Source of the DNA: Flavobacterium sp. MC2016-06
GTDB taxonomy: Bacteria > Bacteroidota > Bacteroidia > Flavobacteriales > Flavobacteriaceae
Reading direction: 5' to 3'
Length of the DNA stretch: 22,885 nucleotides
Assembly (NCBI RefSeq): GCF_009711165.2
Contig: NZ_WMID02000051.1
Location: forward strand, 1-22,885
Shown: positions 8,292-16,390 of the stretch, one piece after another
Numbering within the stretch: position 1 is the first letter of the stretch
Layout: the number at the start of each line of letters is the position of its first letter
Notes under the pieces: model-generated
What the model was told of the DNA's origin: nothing
Databases searched by the model: none
What the model saw: the letters and a program-made list of their open reading frames with translations, nothing else
Position numbers and translations under genes: made by a program

Positions 8292-8436
8292 TAACACATA
8301 GAAACATAGATTTTTTTTTATTAAATAGAGTGTAAAAAAGAAATACATTTCTTTCACATAGCTAGCTGGCTATGTATTTTTTTAATAAGTGAAACGCCTT
8401 TTTTTGAGTTTACAAAATTTATGTTTCTATGTGTTA
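8292..8436. repeat. Palindromic element of about 145 bp, possibly MITE-like
   Basis: Perfect 17-bp terminal inverted repeats (8292-8308 and 8420-8436, TAACACATAGAAACATA) bound the element. Inside is a second hairpin with arms ACATAGC (8356-8362) and GCTATGT (8369-8375), flanked by TTTCAC and GTGAAA. It has no ORF. Together with the next terminator it accounts for most structure in the gene-free stretch 8064-8532; in 8064-8291 I see nothing recognisable. It may be a dispersed non-coding repeat, but the window has only one copy. Confidence 0.75.
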
Positions 8437-8463
8437 CAATAAATTATTGCTGTCACTTAAAAC

Positions 8464-8502
8464 AAAAAGGAGAAAAAACCACAAGATTTTTTCTCCTTTT
8501 TT
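8464..8502. terminator. Terminator at the end of the eight-gene run
   Basis: The stem AAAAAGGAGAAAAAA pairs with TTTTTTCTCCTTTTT around the loop CCACAAG. On the minus strand it lies about 30 bases past the last gene of the run and is followed by a T tract; it is symmetrical enough to work both ways. Confidence 0.82.
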
Positions 8503-8532
8503 AAATTGAATTAAAACTTAACCTAAAACTTT

Positions 8533-9504
8533 TTAATTATTAATTTTTTCCTCTGAATTATCTATTGGAGTATTTGGATCGTGCATTATCATTTTTGCAA
8601 TATCAATTTTGCGCATAAATACTACGCCTTGTTTTTCTTTTGCATATTTTATAAATTCTTCCATTGCTCTAGTTATCGCTGGCGTTCCTCCAATTCTGTC
8701 GTGCAGACTAATAGACATCATGCGGCGTTTTGTTGCACCTTCTTCATACAATTGATCAAATTCCATTTTTAATTGCGTTAAAAACTGGTCAGGACTCCAA
8801 TGTCTTCCTTCGATGTTTAAAATATCGTTGTTACGAAGTGTATAAGGCATTACAACAAAATTCTTTCCATTTACTTTTGTAATAAAAGGTTCATCGCGGC
8901 TCAAATCATCAATATGATAAACGTAACCCAATTGCTGTAAAACTTTTAAAGTATTTGGACTTCTGCGCAGCCAATTGGCATTATAACCCACTGATTTTTG
9001 CCCTGTAATTTTTTCCACAGCATCAGTTCCCGCTTTTACAAACTGAAGTTCCTGATCGTAATTCATCTTGTATTGATCGTCCCAAACCATTCCATGAGCT
9101 GCAATCTCGTGTCCGCCAGCTGCAATAGCTCTCGCAACTTCAGGATATTTTTCGGCCGCCGCACCAACAACATGAGAAGTTACTTTGATGTCATATTTTT
9201 TCCATAAATCCAGCATACGGTAAATACCTTCTTTGGCTCCATATCGATACCAGCTATCTACTACAGGATCTGGCTGACCTTCGGGCAAAGTTATTTTTGG
9301 AAAAGGACTATCTGCTCCCGCTGGCTGTGCTCCCGATTCAAATTGCATTGATACCGAAATAACAAGTTGTGCTCCATTTGGCCAATGGCTTTTTGAAGCT
9401 GTATTTTTGGCTTCCGAACTTGTCTCTTTTTCTTTTGAATTAGTACAGGCTGTTAATAAGGATAAAAAGAGCATGCTAACCAGTACTTTTTTAATTGTTT
9501 TCAT
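8533..9504 (-). CDS. Lipoprotein of the polysaccharide deacetylase / PuuE-like allantoinase family
   Basis: 323 residues with a lipoprotein signal (LLTAC, Cys20), so probably membrane-anchored. The NodB-type fold runs from about 45 to 310. It lacks the usual TFDDG motif: the first strand reads VISVSMQFESGAQ with Glu56, as in PuuE-type proteins. Other PuuE-like landmarks are GGHEIAAHG (His132, His137), RRSPNT at 180-185, and PYTLRNND at 220-227. PuuE is described as a metal-independent allantoinase, while relatives deacetylate glycans, so the reaction could be hydrolysis of a cyclic amide or a deacetylation. It is the last gene of the run, after an 82-base gap containing a hairpin, so it may be less or separately expressed. 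The presence of a YtcJ-type amidohydrolase in the run favours amide chemistry, which is inference. Confidence 0.85.
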   Translation of the reverse strand: MKTIKKVLVSMLFLSLLTACTNSKEKETSSEAKNTASKSHWPNGAQLVISVSMQFESGAQPAGADSPFPKITLPEGQPDPVVDSWYRYGAKEGIYRMLDLWKKYDIKVTSHVVGAAAEKYPEVARAIAAGGHEIAAHGMVWDDQYKMNYDQELQFVKAGTDAVEKITGQKSVGYNANWLRRSPNTLKVLQQLGYVYHIDDLSRDEPFITKVNGKNFVVMPYTLRNNDILNIEGRHWSPDQFLTQLKMEFDQLYEEGATKRRMMSISLHDRIGGTPAITRAMEEFIKYAKEKQGVVFMRKIDIAKMIMHDPNTPIDNSEEKINN

Positions 9505-9545
9505 AATTAATTTTTTTAAATTTATACAAATGAAAATCTAGCTCT

Positions 9546-9577
9546 TACCTGAAATCTTTACACAGTTCTTTCAGGTA
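9546..9577 (-). other. Intercistronic hairpin
   Basis: Nine-base perfect arms TACCTGAAA (9546-9554) and TTTCAGGTA (9569-9577) enclose a 14-base loop between the SnoaL-like gene and the deacetylase-type gene. No T-run follows on the minus strand, so an mRNA processing or stabilising structure fits better than a terminator. Confidence 0.5.
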
Positions 9578-9586
9578 GACCTTTGG

Positions 9587-10069
9587 CTATTTCTCAAAAG
9601 CCTTCTCTAGAATTGGAGTTTGTTCGTAGAGGCAGAATTTGGTTATAAGGCCATTTTCTACTTTAAAGTGTATTGCAACTAACATTGAAAAACTTTTACC
9701 GCTAGATTTGAACTCCCTTCCTAGAACTAAAAAAACAGCAGCTTCATTTCCATCAACCATAAAACTTTCGGGTTTTACGACATCTTTTCCTTCATTAAAA
9801 TAAGAAAATAATGTTTTAAAAACGGCTGGAATTTCAGATCTTTTAGTGCGCTTTCCTGTCCATGGGAATTTTTTTGATTCGAAAATATACCAGTCCACAT
9901 TTTCTGCTACAACGCTTGCTATTCTTTCAGGGTCTTTTTCATCAAAATATTTAAAGAAAGTCTCTACTGTTTTTCTAGTCTGGTTCTTTATATCTTCTGG
10001 TGTCTGAGCAGTTTGGGCACTTATTAAATTGAAAATCAACAATAGTCCCAAAATAAATATCTTTTTCAT
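9587..10069 (-). CDS. Exported SnoaL/NTF2-like protein
   Basis: 160 residues with a signal peptide (1-19, ends ISAQ). The mature part has the cone-shaped NTF2-like pattern: a long N-terminal helix (TRKTVETFFKYFDEKDPERI), then VDWYIF...PWTGKRTKRSEIPAVFKTLFSYF, then three to four long beta strands ending KFCLYEQTPILEKAF. It fits SnoaL-like proteins, which may be small hydrolases, isomerases or binding proteins for hydrophobic molecules. No catalytic residue can be assigned with confidence. It follows the porin gene by 30 bases in the run, so it acts in the same, probably periplasmic, process. A ligand-binding role is as likely as an enzymatic one. Confidence 0.8.
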   Translation of the reverse strand: MKKIFILGLLLIFNLISAQTAQTPEDIKNQTRKTVETFFKYFDEKDPERIASVVAENVDWYIFESKKFPWTGKRTKRSEIPAVFKTLFSYFNEGKDVVKPESFMVDGNEAAVFLVLGREFKSSGKSFSMLVAIHFKVENGLITKFCLYEQTPILEKAFEK

Positions 10070-10099
10070 AATGGATAATTTAAGAATTAATAATTTGTT

Positions 10100-11467
10100 T
10101 TAAAATTTAACCTGCATCGTTACACCTGTAAAAAACATATTTTTTCCCGCTCCAGAAGCTTTAAGAAAATCGCCTGCCTGAAACCAAGTTGCTTCTACAC
10201 GAAAATAAAGATATTGATTTGGCTGATAGATAATTTCACTTTCCAGCTGTTTACCAATTTCTTTTTCGTCTGTAGTATCTCCAGGATAAATTAGAGCCGT
10301 ATTTGGCGCATATATTCCATCTTGGCTGCTGTATCTCCAAAACATATCATAATCAATTACCCATTCGAGATTTTTGGCTAATTCAAAATTTAATGAAGGA
10401 TGAAAGTCAACAAGATTGGACGGACCAATTACCGAAGCTAAACCAAAATAAGCACCTCGCGGAAACAATGGATTAAATGTTCCTAAAGTAGTATCGCCTT
10501 TTGTTTTATCACCGCTGATAAGTTCGAATTTAAAACCAAGTTCAGGATGTAAAAAAACCGATGTAAATCTGTAACCGGCATTGATAGAAGCAGTCCAAGC
10601 CTTGATATCTTTAGAAGCAACATTACCAAATTGATATAAAGCTTCGCCATCGTATCGCCAGTTTCCAAATTTTCCCCAAATTCTTGTGCCTACAGAATGT
10701 CGTTGCTCTAATCCTTTTGCATCATCAAAATTGGCGTTTGCTCTTTTATAACCTAGATAATATAGATCGATATTTCGTAGAAAAGGAACTTTATTAATTA
10801 CGAAATAACTTCCCCAAAATTGTCTTTTTTGATTCGAATAATCATCAAAAATGCCATCTTGCGCCACTACGTAATGACTGTAAAAAGCATCAGCATGATA
10901 ATTTCCAAAATTCATTAATGCTTTTACGGCATCAAAAGACTGGCGATTATTTGGCCCATCACGTACGGCAACCAAACGCTGAGAACCGTAATTCAGTTCT
11001 TGTCTTCCAGCTCTAAAAGTCAGCTGACTGTTTTTGTCTGATAAAACATTAATGTCAATAAAACCCTGATGTACTTCAAGCGGGTCGCTTTCTACGGGAC
11101 TTGGATCAATTCTTCCGCTGGCATTACTGCTTTGTAATTGTAAAAAAGCCCGAAAGTATTTGCTCGCGTGAAAATCGGCGTGAAGTAACAAACGGTTTAA
11201 GATGTAACCGTCATTATCAACAGGATCGTCTCCCCATTTTTCGTTTTTTGCATAAAAATATTGATACCGAATCTCTCCTCCAAAACTTAAGTATGTTTTC
11301 CCCGAGGAGGAGAGCGGCATGTATTTTAGGGTTTTATACCAGTTGTTTTTTGTTGTATCTTTTTGTAAAACTGAATAATTTTCGTCAAAACGCATCGATT
11401 TAAAATCTGGGTAGGATTGCGCATGAAGGCCAAAAGAGATGATAAATAATAAAATAATTTTTTTCAT
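10100..11467 (-). CDS. Outer-membrane porin of the Alginate_exp family
   Basis: 455 residues with a signal peptide ending near LHAQS (1-18). The body is a beta barrel with alternating aromatic strands. The segment GRQELNYGSQRLVAVRDGPN followed by NRQSFDAVK (about residues 158-187) is highly typical of the Alginate_exp group (AlgE-like outer-membrane channels). Despite the family name, most members sit in clusters for small organic acids or aromatics rather than alginate, and no alginate gene is present here. The ATG lies two bases after the stop of the metallo-beta-lactamase-fold gene, so translation is probably coupled. I infer that it lets the run's substrate cross the outer membrane. The terminal sequence VTMQVKF ends in Phe, as expected for barrel assembly. 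Confidence 0.9.
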   Translation of the reverse strand: MKKIILLFIISFGLHAQSYPDFKSMRFDENYSVLQKDTTKNNWYKTLKYMPLSSSGKTYLSFGGEIRYQYFYAKNEKWGDDPVDNDGYILNRLLLHADFHASKYFRAFLQLQSSNASGRIDPSPVESDPLEVHQGFIDINVLSDKNSQLTFRAGRQELNYGSQRLVAVRDGPNNRQSFDAVKALMNFGNYHADAFYSHYVVAQDGIFDDYSNQKRQFWGSYFVINKVPFLRNIDLYYLGYKRANANFDDAKGLEQRHSVGTRIWGKFGNWRYDGEALYQFGNVASKDIKAWTASINAGYRFTSVFLHPELGFKFELISGDKTKGDTTLGTFNPLFPRGAYFGLASVIGPSNLVDFHPSLNFELAKNLEWVIDYDMFWRYSSQDGIYAPNTALIYPGDTTDEKEIGKQLESEIIYQPNQYLYFRVEATWFQAGDFLKASGAGKNMFFTGVTMQVKF

Positions 11468-11469
11468 GG

Positions 11470-12492
11470 CTATTTGCCTAAACTGTTTTTCTTGATATCG
11501 TTGTAAGCATTTGGAAGATTGAAATTGTAATGAAGCCAGTTAAAAAGAACATAACCTTTATCAAATTCTTTCATTGTAATCGTCGCTTTTGCCTGTTCTA
11601 AAGTTTCTCCTTTTTTAACAGCATCTTCTACATTTTGCTTTAAAGCATTTACATAATCAATGGTGAATTTTATGCCTGCTTTATTGGTAATTCGGCCATG
11701 ACCAGGAACTACAACATCATTGTCGCCAATCATATCATAAATTTTTTGAAGGTTTTTAACGGGTTCTAGAAAATAACCGTCAAATAACCACGGAATTGCT
11801 GGACTTTCGGCAATAAAAGGATTTCCTGCCCACAATACATTTTTGTCACTATCTTTAAGATAAACAAACAAATCTGCTGGAGACTGCGCTGTTCCTGTAT
11901 TGATGATTTCTACAATTTTACCACCACCCAAATCTAGTTTTATACTTTGGTTTAAAGCAATTGTAAGATCTGCGGGACGATAAACACTTTGCTCGATCCC
12001 GCGATCCTTTCCAAAAAGCATAATCATAAACTGTTTGATATTCTCGTAATTTTTAGAGAGATTTTCTTTGCAGAATTCATTTTGAATTAAAACTGTTTCT
12101 TTCGGAAGTAAATAATTTCCGAAACAGTGATCACCGTGATCGCTTGTGTTTACAGCATAAATAATAGGTTTTGGCGTTACTGAACGAATTAATTTTAATA
12201 ATTGATCATACAATCTTTTATTCAGCATGGTTTCGATTAATAAAACGCCTTTATCGCCTACAATGAATCCTGCTGATGTTGCCTGTGGAATTCCTTTTGC
12301 AGTTTCTGTTTCGGTTGTTGAAGGTGAAACCGCGTAAACATTAGCCGAAATTTTATGCAATTGAAGTGTTACTTTATTAGCATCCCAAATAGGAACTTCG
12401 GGCGGTAACGGAAATTGAGCGTGCATTTGCTGTGCCGAAAAAAAGGCAATTATAAACAGCAAAGCGACTAGAATATTTTTATGATTTTTCAT
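11470..12492 (-). CDS. Exported metallo-beta-lactamase-fold protein with incomplete metal motif
   Basis: 340 residues; signal peptide 1-25 (ends MHAQ), so periplasmic. The MBL fold runs from about 45 to 270 with a helical C-terminal tail. The canonical HxHxDH motif reads SDHGDH at 117-122, so the first His is Ser117. The usual GHTxGD region reads GTAQSPAD (200-207) with no His, and the bridging Asp after the LxxG strand is Asn224 (WAGNPF). His119, Asp121, His122 and the final VPGHGR His265 remain. This could keep one metal (Asp121/His122/His265) and lose the other. Some MBL-fold subgroups have a similar non-canonical HGDH motif, so it may be a distinct hydrolase rather than a dead enzyme. Genes before and after belong to the same run; upstream is a 202-base gap filled with repeats, downstream the porin gene overlaps closely. 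Confidence 0.87.
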   Translation of the reverse strand: MKNHKNILVALLFIIAFFSAQQMHAQFPLPPEVPIWDANKVTLQLHKISANVYAVSPSTTETETAKGIPQATSAGFIVGDKGVLLIETMLNKRLYDQLLKLIRSVTPKPIIYAVNTSDHGDHCFGNYLLPKETVLIQNEFCKENLSKNYENIKQFMIMLFGKDRGIEQSVYRPADLTIALNQSIKLDLGGGKIVEIINTGTAQSPADLFVYLKDSDKNVLWAGNPFIAESPAIPWLFDGYFLEPVKNLQKIYDMIGDNDVVVPGHGRITNKAGIKFTIDYVNALKQNVEDAVKKGETLEQAKATITMKEFDKGYVLFNWLHYNFNLPNAYNDIKKNSLGK

Positions 12493-12510
12493 GATTATTT
12501 TTTTATGATT

Positions 12511-12680
12511 TTTTCACGCAGATTAAACAGATTAAGCGGATTTTTTAAAAGCTTATATTTTTTTATCTGCCTAATCTGCTAAATCTGCGTGAAAACTTTT
12601 AATTTTTTGACAAGGATTGAACGTTTCGTAAGAACAAAAAATCCGTTTTTATCCGCTCAATCCGCGTCATCCGTGTGCAA
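12511..12680. repeat. Dispersed-repeat block inside the run
   Basis: This block fills the 202-base gap between the amidohydrolase and MBL-fold genes. Its left part is an imperfect inverted repeat of about 30 bases (12511-12541 and 12562-12594) built from TTTTCACGCAGATT-type sequence. The right part (12639-12680) has four ATCCG words at 9-10-base steps. The AAATCTGCGTG core also occurs in the array at 17521-17760. No promoter consensus or T-tailed terminator is clear, so transcription may read through. Confidence 0.8.
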
Positions 12681-12694
12681 TCTTTTTTAGTTTT

Positions 12695-14458
12695 TTATTT
12701 CTGATATCCTCCAAAATATTTCACTGGAGACCAATCTGGAATTACAGCTGGGATTTCTGGACTCAACTGTTTGTATTCCGCGGAAGCGTAAACAATTTTA
12801 CCATTTACAATTGTCATAACCGATTCGATGTTTCGAACGTCATCTGTTTTAATAGAAAAATAATCATCAGATAAAATTGCCATATCGGCATACATTCCTT
12901 TTGCAAGTTTTCCTTTTACTTTTTCTTCGCCAGAAAACCATGCGCTTCCAGAAGTGTACAATTGCAGTGCTGTAAATTTATTTAAAGTCTGATCTTCTGG
13001 CCAGAACTGCATACCACCAATTGTTTTTCCGGTAAGCAGCCAATGCAGTGACATCCAAGGATTGAAAGTTGAAATACGTGTTGCATCTGTTCCAGCACCA
13101 ACAGGAATCCCCATAGAAAGCATTTTTTTGATAGGAGGTAACTGTGTTTTTGGAGTTCCGTATAGTTTGGTGTACAATTCGCCTTGATAATACATTCTAA
13201 ATTGTACTGCAATTCCGCCTCCAAGTTTTTTTACACGTTCTAGTTCTGGATTGGTAATGGTTTCGGCATGGTCAAAAAACCAGCGTAAACCATTAAACGG
13301 AGTTTCTTTGTTTACTTTTTCAAAAACATTAAGCATTCTGTCAATCGATTCGCCGTAAGTAGCGTGAAGACGAAAAGGCCATCTGTTTTTGACTAATAAT
13401 CTGATAATTGGTTCTAAATCAGATTCCATTTCATCAGATAAAACAATTCTTGGTTCTAAGAAATTTTCAAAATCTGCAGCCGAAGCTACTATATTTTCTC
13501 CAGCACCTTCTTCGACATAACCGTTTGGAATAATAAGATTATCATTTTTATTGACTTGAGTTTCTGCAACCCATTTCTCATAATCGGCTAATTCTTTTCC
13601 TTTTTGCTGTGCGAATAAATAATACGAAATACGAAGACTCAATTTATTCTGCTTTGCCAAATCTAATGAAGTAACATAATCAGCAGGATAATTTTGACTT
13701 CCGCCGGCAGCGTCAATAATACTAGTAAGCCCGAAACGATTTAGTTCATGATTGTACTGTATTGTACTGTTGATTCTTTCTTCGGGAGTAAGTTTTGTTG
13801 TTAATCCCATCGTCATATAAATCGCTTTTGGAGTTTCTTTGGCATACATTAAACCAGTCAAATTTCCGTTAGTATCCTGCTCCAAAAGACTTCCTTCGTA
13901 TTTAGTATCTTTGGTATAACCCAAAACTTCGATTCCTTTTTTATTAAGGAAAGCTTTCCCATACAAATACGTTATAAATACAGGTTTATCTGGAACTGCA
14001 GCATTGATTTCTTCGATTGTTGGCTGTCTTTTTTCTTCAAACTGAAATTCGTTCCAGCCGCCAATTACTTTAATCCAAACGCCGTCTGGAGTTCTAGCAG
14101 CTTGTTCTTTTAGCATTTCCATAGCGCGTTTTAAGGTTTTTACACCGTCCCAGCGCAATTCAGAATTATAATTTAAGCCTTCGCGAATAACATGCATGTG
14201 ACTGTCATTAAGTCCTGGAATTACTGTTTTTCCTTTGGCATCTACTAATTTAGTTTCGGGAGATTTAAAAGCAGCGAGAATGTTTTTGTCGCTTCCTGTT
14301 TCCAGAACAATTCCGTTTTTCATGGCAATTGCTTCAACAAATTCGTTTTGTTTCTGCATGGTAGCAATTTTGCCATTATAAATAATCAAATCTGCTTTTT
14401 GCTGTGCCTTTGCTAAAAAAAGGACAAAGAAGAATGATAGTATGAATACTTTTTTCAT
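12695..14458 (-). CDS. Exported YtcJ-type amidohydrolase (Amidohydro_3)
   Basis: 587 residues with a signal peptide (1-19, ends AKAQ), placing a usually cytoplasmic fold in the periplasm. The small beta domain (KADLIIYNGKIATM) leads to the first metal motif PGLNDSHMHV (His87, His89). Later landmarks are RLHATYGE (His364), FFDHAET (His397) and GAGTDATR (Asp458), and then the C-terminal return of the beta domain (KGMYADMAILS...IVNGKIVY). YtcJ relatives include N-substituted formamide deformylase; the family hydrolyses amide or related C-N bonds. Around residues 311-320 the sequence is PNGYVEEGAG, where many relatives have a Lys in a VK...DG motif; I could not align this rigorously. It starts 20 bases after the SDR gene. 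Substrate unknown; an N-acyl or formamide-like compound is a reasonable guess. Confidence 0.9.
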   Translation of the reverse strand: MKKVFILSFFFVLFLAKAQQKADLIIYNGKIATMQKQNEFVEAIAMKNGIVLETGSDKNILAAFKSPETKLVDAKGKTVIPGLNDSHMHVIREGLNYNSELRWDGVKTLKRAMEMLKEQAARTPDGVWIKVIGGWNEFQFEEKRQPTIEEINAAVPDKPVFITYLYGKAFLNKKGIEVLGYTKDTKYEGSLLEQDTNGNLTGLMYAKETPKAIYMTMGLTTKLTPEERINSTIQYNHELNRFGLTSIIDAAGGSQNYPADYVTSLDLAKQNKLSLRISYYLFAQQKGKELADYEKWVAETQVNKNDNLIIPNGYVEEGAGENIVASAADFENFLEPRIVLSDEMESDLEPIIRLLVKNRWPFRLHATYGESIDRMLNVFEKVNKETPFNGLRWFFDHAETITNPELERVKKLGGGIAVQFRMYYQGELYTKLYGTPKTQLPPIKKMLSMGIPVGAGTDATRISTFNPWMSLHWLLTGKTIGGMQFWPEDQTLNKFTALQLYTSGSAWFSGEEKVKGKLAKGMYADMAILSDDYFSIKTDDVRNIESVMTIVNGKIVYASAEYKQLSPEIPAVIPDWSPVKYFGGYQK

Positions 14459-14478
14459 GGTATTAAATTTGAATTTTC

Positions 14479-15321
14479 TTAGGTAGTGTAATCGGTTGAT
14501 AATGTGATTTCTTTGTTTTGTTCAATTCCTGAACTTAACATTTCAACTTTATAATTGGCATATTGAAGTGCATCTGAACCTAATAATAAACGTAACGGTG
14601 GTTCTGCCAATAAAGCTGTTTTTATAATAGTAGATGCTACTTTAATTGGATCTCCAATTTGATTTCCTGGAATATCGTGTTGATGTTTGCGTCTTATTTC
14701 TGTAAGTTCTGTATAAGCATCAATTGTATTTTTTGGGCTGATAACAGATTCGACACTTAAAAATCCAGTGCGAATATATCCTGGCTCAATTACAATTACT
14801 TTTAATCCAAAAGGCTTTACTTCCTGATCTAAAGCCTCAGATAATGCTTCGACTGCAAATTTGGTAGCGCAGTAAATTCCCCAGCCAGCGCCGGCGATTA
14901 ATCCAAAAACAGAAGAAAGATTAATAATTGTTCCCGATTTTTCTTTTCTCATAAAAGGTAAAACCGCTCGAGTAACATGTAATAATCCGAAAACATTAAT
15001 ATCAAAATTTGCCTGAACTTCACTTGCCGACGATTCTTCAATACCTCCAACTATACCATAACCTGCATTATTGATTAGAAAATCTATTTTGCCAAAATGG
15101 TTAATGCCTTCGTTTACTGCTTTATTTACACTTTCTTCATTGGTAATATCCATATCAAGCGCAAGAAGATGTGCCGAATCGATATTCAAAGCCTTTTTAA
15201 GTTTCTCGCTGTTTCTTGTAACAGCAATTACATTATTTTCGTTTTGGAGTAATTGTTTTACCAATTCTAAACCGATGCCTTGAGAGGCACCGGTAATAAA
15301 CCATGTTTTAGAAGTTTTCAT
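14479..15321 (-). CDS. Short-chain dehydrogenase/reductase (classical SDR)
   Basis: 280 residues without a signal peptide, so cytoplasmic. The Rossmann nucleotide-binding motif TGASQGIG is at 10-17; DMDIT at 56-60 contacts the adenine ring in the family; NNAG is at 84-87; INLSS with the catalytic Ser is at about 133-137; and YCATK gives Tyr150 and Lys154. Arg36 after the second strand (VTRN) suggests NADP(H) preference, a weak inference. It reduces or oxidises an alcohol/carbonyl group; the substrate is not predictable. It begins nine bases after the preceding lipoprotein gene, so it is tightly coupled within the run and probably handles the product after import. Confidence 0.92.
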   Translation of the reverse strand: MKTSKTWFITGASQGIGLELVKQLLQNENNVIAVTRNSEKLKKALNIDSAHLLALDMDITNEESVNKAVNEGINHFGKIDFLINNAGYGIVGGIEESSASEVQANFDINVFGLLHVTRAVLPFMRKEKSGTIINLSSVFGLIAGAGWGIYCATKFAVEALSEALDQEVKPFGLKVIVIEPGYIRTGFLSVESVISPKNTIDAYTELTEIRRKHQHDIPGNQIGDPIKVASTIIKTALLAEPPLRLLLGSDALQYANYKVEMLSSGIEQNKEITLSTDYTT

Positions 15322-15330
15322 GACTGTTAT

Positions 15331-16350
15331 TTATTTAGATAGAAAGAATGCAAGTAAATCTTTTTGTACCTGCGCAGTATTCTCTTGAACAAGCCAGTGT
15401 CCTGATCCTGCAATTTTAGATTCTGTTACGTTTTCGGCAACTAGTTTTGAGTGATCTTTAAGGAATGCTGCTGCAAAATATTCGCCGCCCATTGCTAATA
15501 ATGGCATTTTTAATTTTTTCTTCATCAAAATTAAATTGTCTTTTCCATCCTGATCAAATGCACCAAACCATTTAAAAGCAGAAGTTGTACCGCCTTCAAC
15601 AGCATAAGCTCTAATAAATTCTGTTGTTTCTTCAGCAGTAAATGGATCTTTTACGTGCCCAACAACTGGCCAGAAATTAGTTAAGAATTCTTTTTCTTTT
15701 CCTTTCACAATATCACCAGAAGCTGGCCAAGCAAAGAAACCAAACCACCATGCAGATCCTTTTACATTAGACCAAACTGGTTCAATTCCAGGTAAAAGAG
15801 CATCCATTAATGCAATTTTGGTTACACCTTCACCGTATTGTGCGGCGTATGCATAAGCGACCATAAGTCCGATATCATGCCCAGCCAAATTGATTTTTTT
15901 ATACCCAAGCTGATTTACAAGCTCGTGAATATCTGATGCCATTGTTTTTTTGTCATAACCGCCTTCTGGTTTGTCAGACTCGCCAACACCTCTTAAATCG
16001 GGAGCGATTATGGTAAAATGTTTAGAAAGTTCTGGTAAAAGTCTGTTCCACATGTACCAGTTTTGTCCAAAACCGTGTACTAATACTAACGGATCTCCTT
16101 TTCCGCCAATAACGTAGTGAATTTTGATTCCGTTTACGGTTGCAGTTGCATGTTTAAAATTTGCTGGTGGGTTTGCTGGAGCGACCGATGCAGCTTCAGT
16201 TTCTGCAGGTTTAGTTTCTGCTGCAGGAGTAGTTTCGTCTGCTTTTTTATTGCATGAAACTAAAGTCAATAATAAAAGTCCAAAAGCTAAAAAACAATAT
16301 ACTTTGTTTTTGAAATTTAAAAGTGCGGGATAAAATAAAAGGGTTTTCAT
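15331..16350 (-). CDS. Epoxide-hydrolase-like alpha/beta hydrolase lipoprotein
   Basis: 339 residues. A lipobox (TLVSC, Cys33) is followed by a low-complexity Ala/Glu/Pro/Thr linker (about 36-62) that would hold the enzyme off the membrane. The hydrolase domain has HGFGQ at 92-96 (oxyanion hole) and the nucleophile elbow GHDIG with Asp159 instead of Ser, plus the catalytic His318 in GSGHW. An Asp nucleophile marks the epoxide hydrolase / haloalkane or haloacid dehalogenase branch of the fold; the Trp-rich cap (about 192-215) fits that group. The two cap tyrosines of epoxide hydrolases could not be placed with certainty, so dehalogenase activity cannot be ruled out. Second gene of the run, 40 bases after the first. 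Confidence 0.9.
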   Translation of the reverse strand: MKTLLFYPALLNFKNKVYCFLAFGLLLLTLVSCNKKADETTPAAETKPAETEAASVAPANPPANFKHATATVNGIKIHYVIGGKGDPLVLVHGFGQNWYMWNRLLPELSKHFTIIAPDLRGVGESDKPEGGYDKKTMASDIHELVNQLGYKKINLAGHDIGLMVAYAYAAQYGEGVTKIALMDALLPGIEPVWSNVKGSAWWFGFFAWPASGDIVKGKEKEFLTNFWPVVGHVKDPFTAEETTEFIRAYAVEGGTTSAFKWFGAFDQDGKDNLILMKKKLKMPLLAMGGEYFAAAFLKDHSKLVAENVTESKIAGSGHWLVQENTAQVQKDLLAFFLSK

Positions 16351-16390
16351 AATGTAAAAATTTAATTAATTGATTTAATACTATAATTGG

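Noticed and set aside
8292..8436. Insertion sequence
   Set aside because: No transposase frame and no visible target-site duplication, so it is listed only as a palindromic element.
11470..12492. MBL-fold gene as a pseudogene
   Set aside because: The frame is full length with an intact signal peptide, and the altered residues are single substitutions in otherwise conserved motifs; divergence is a better explanation.
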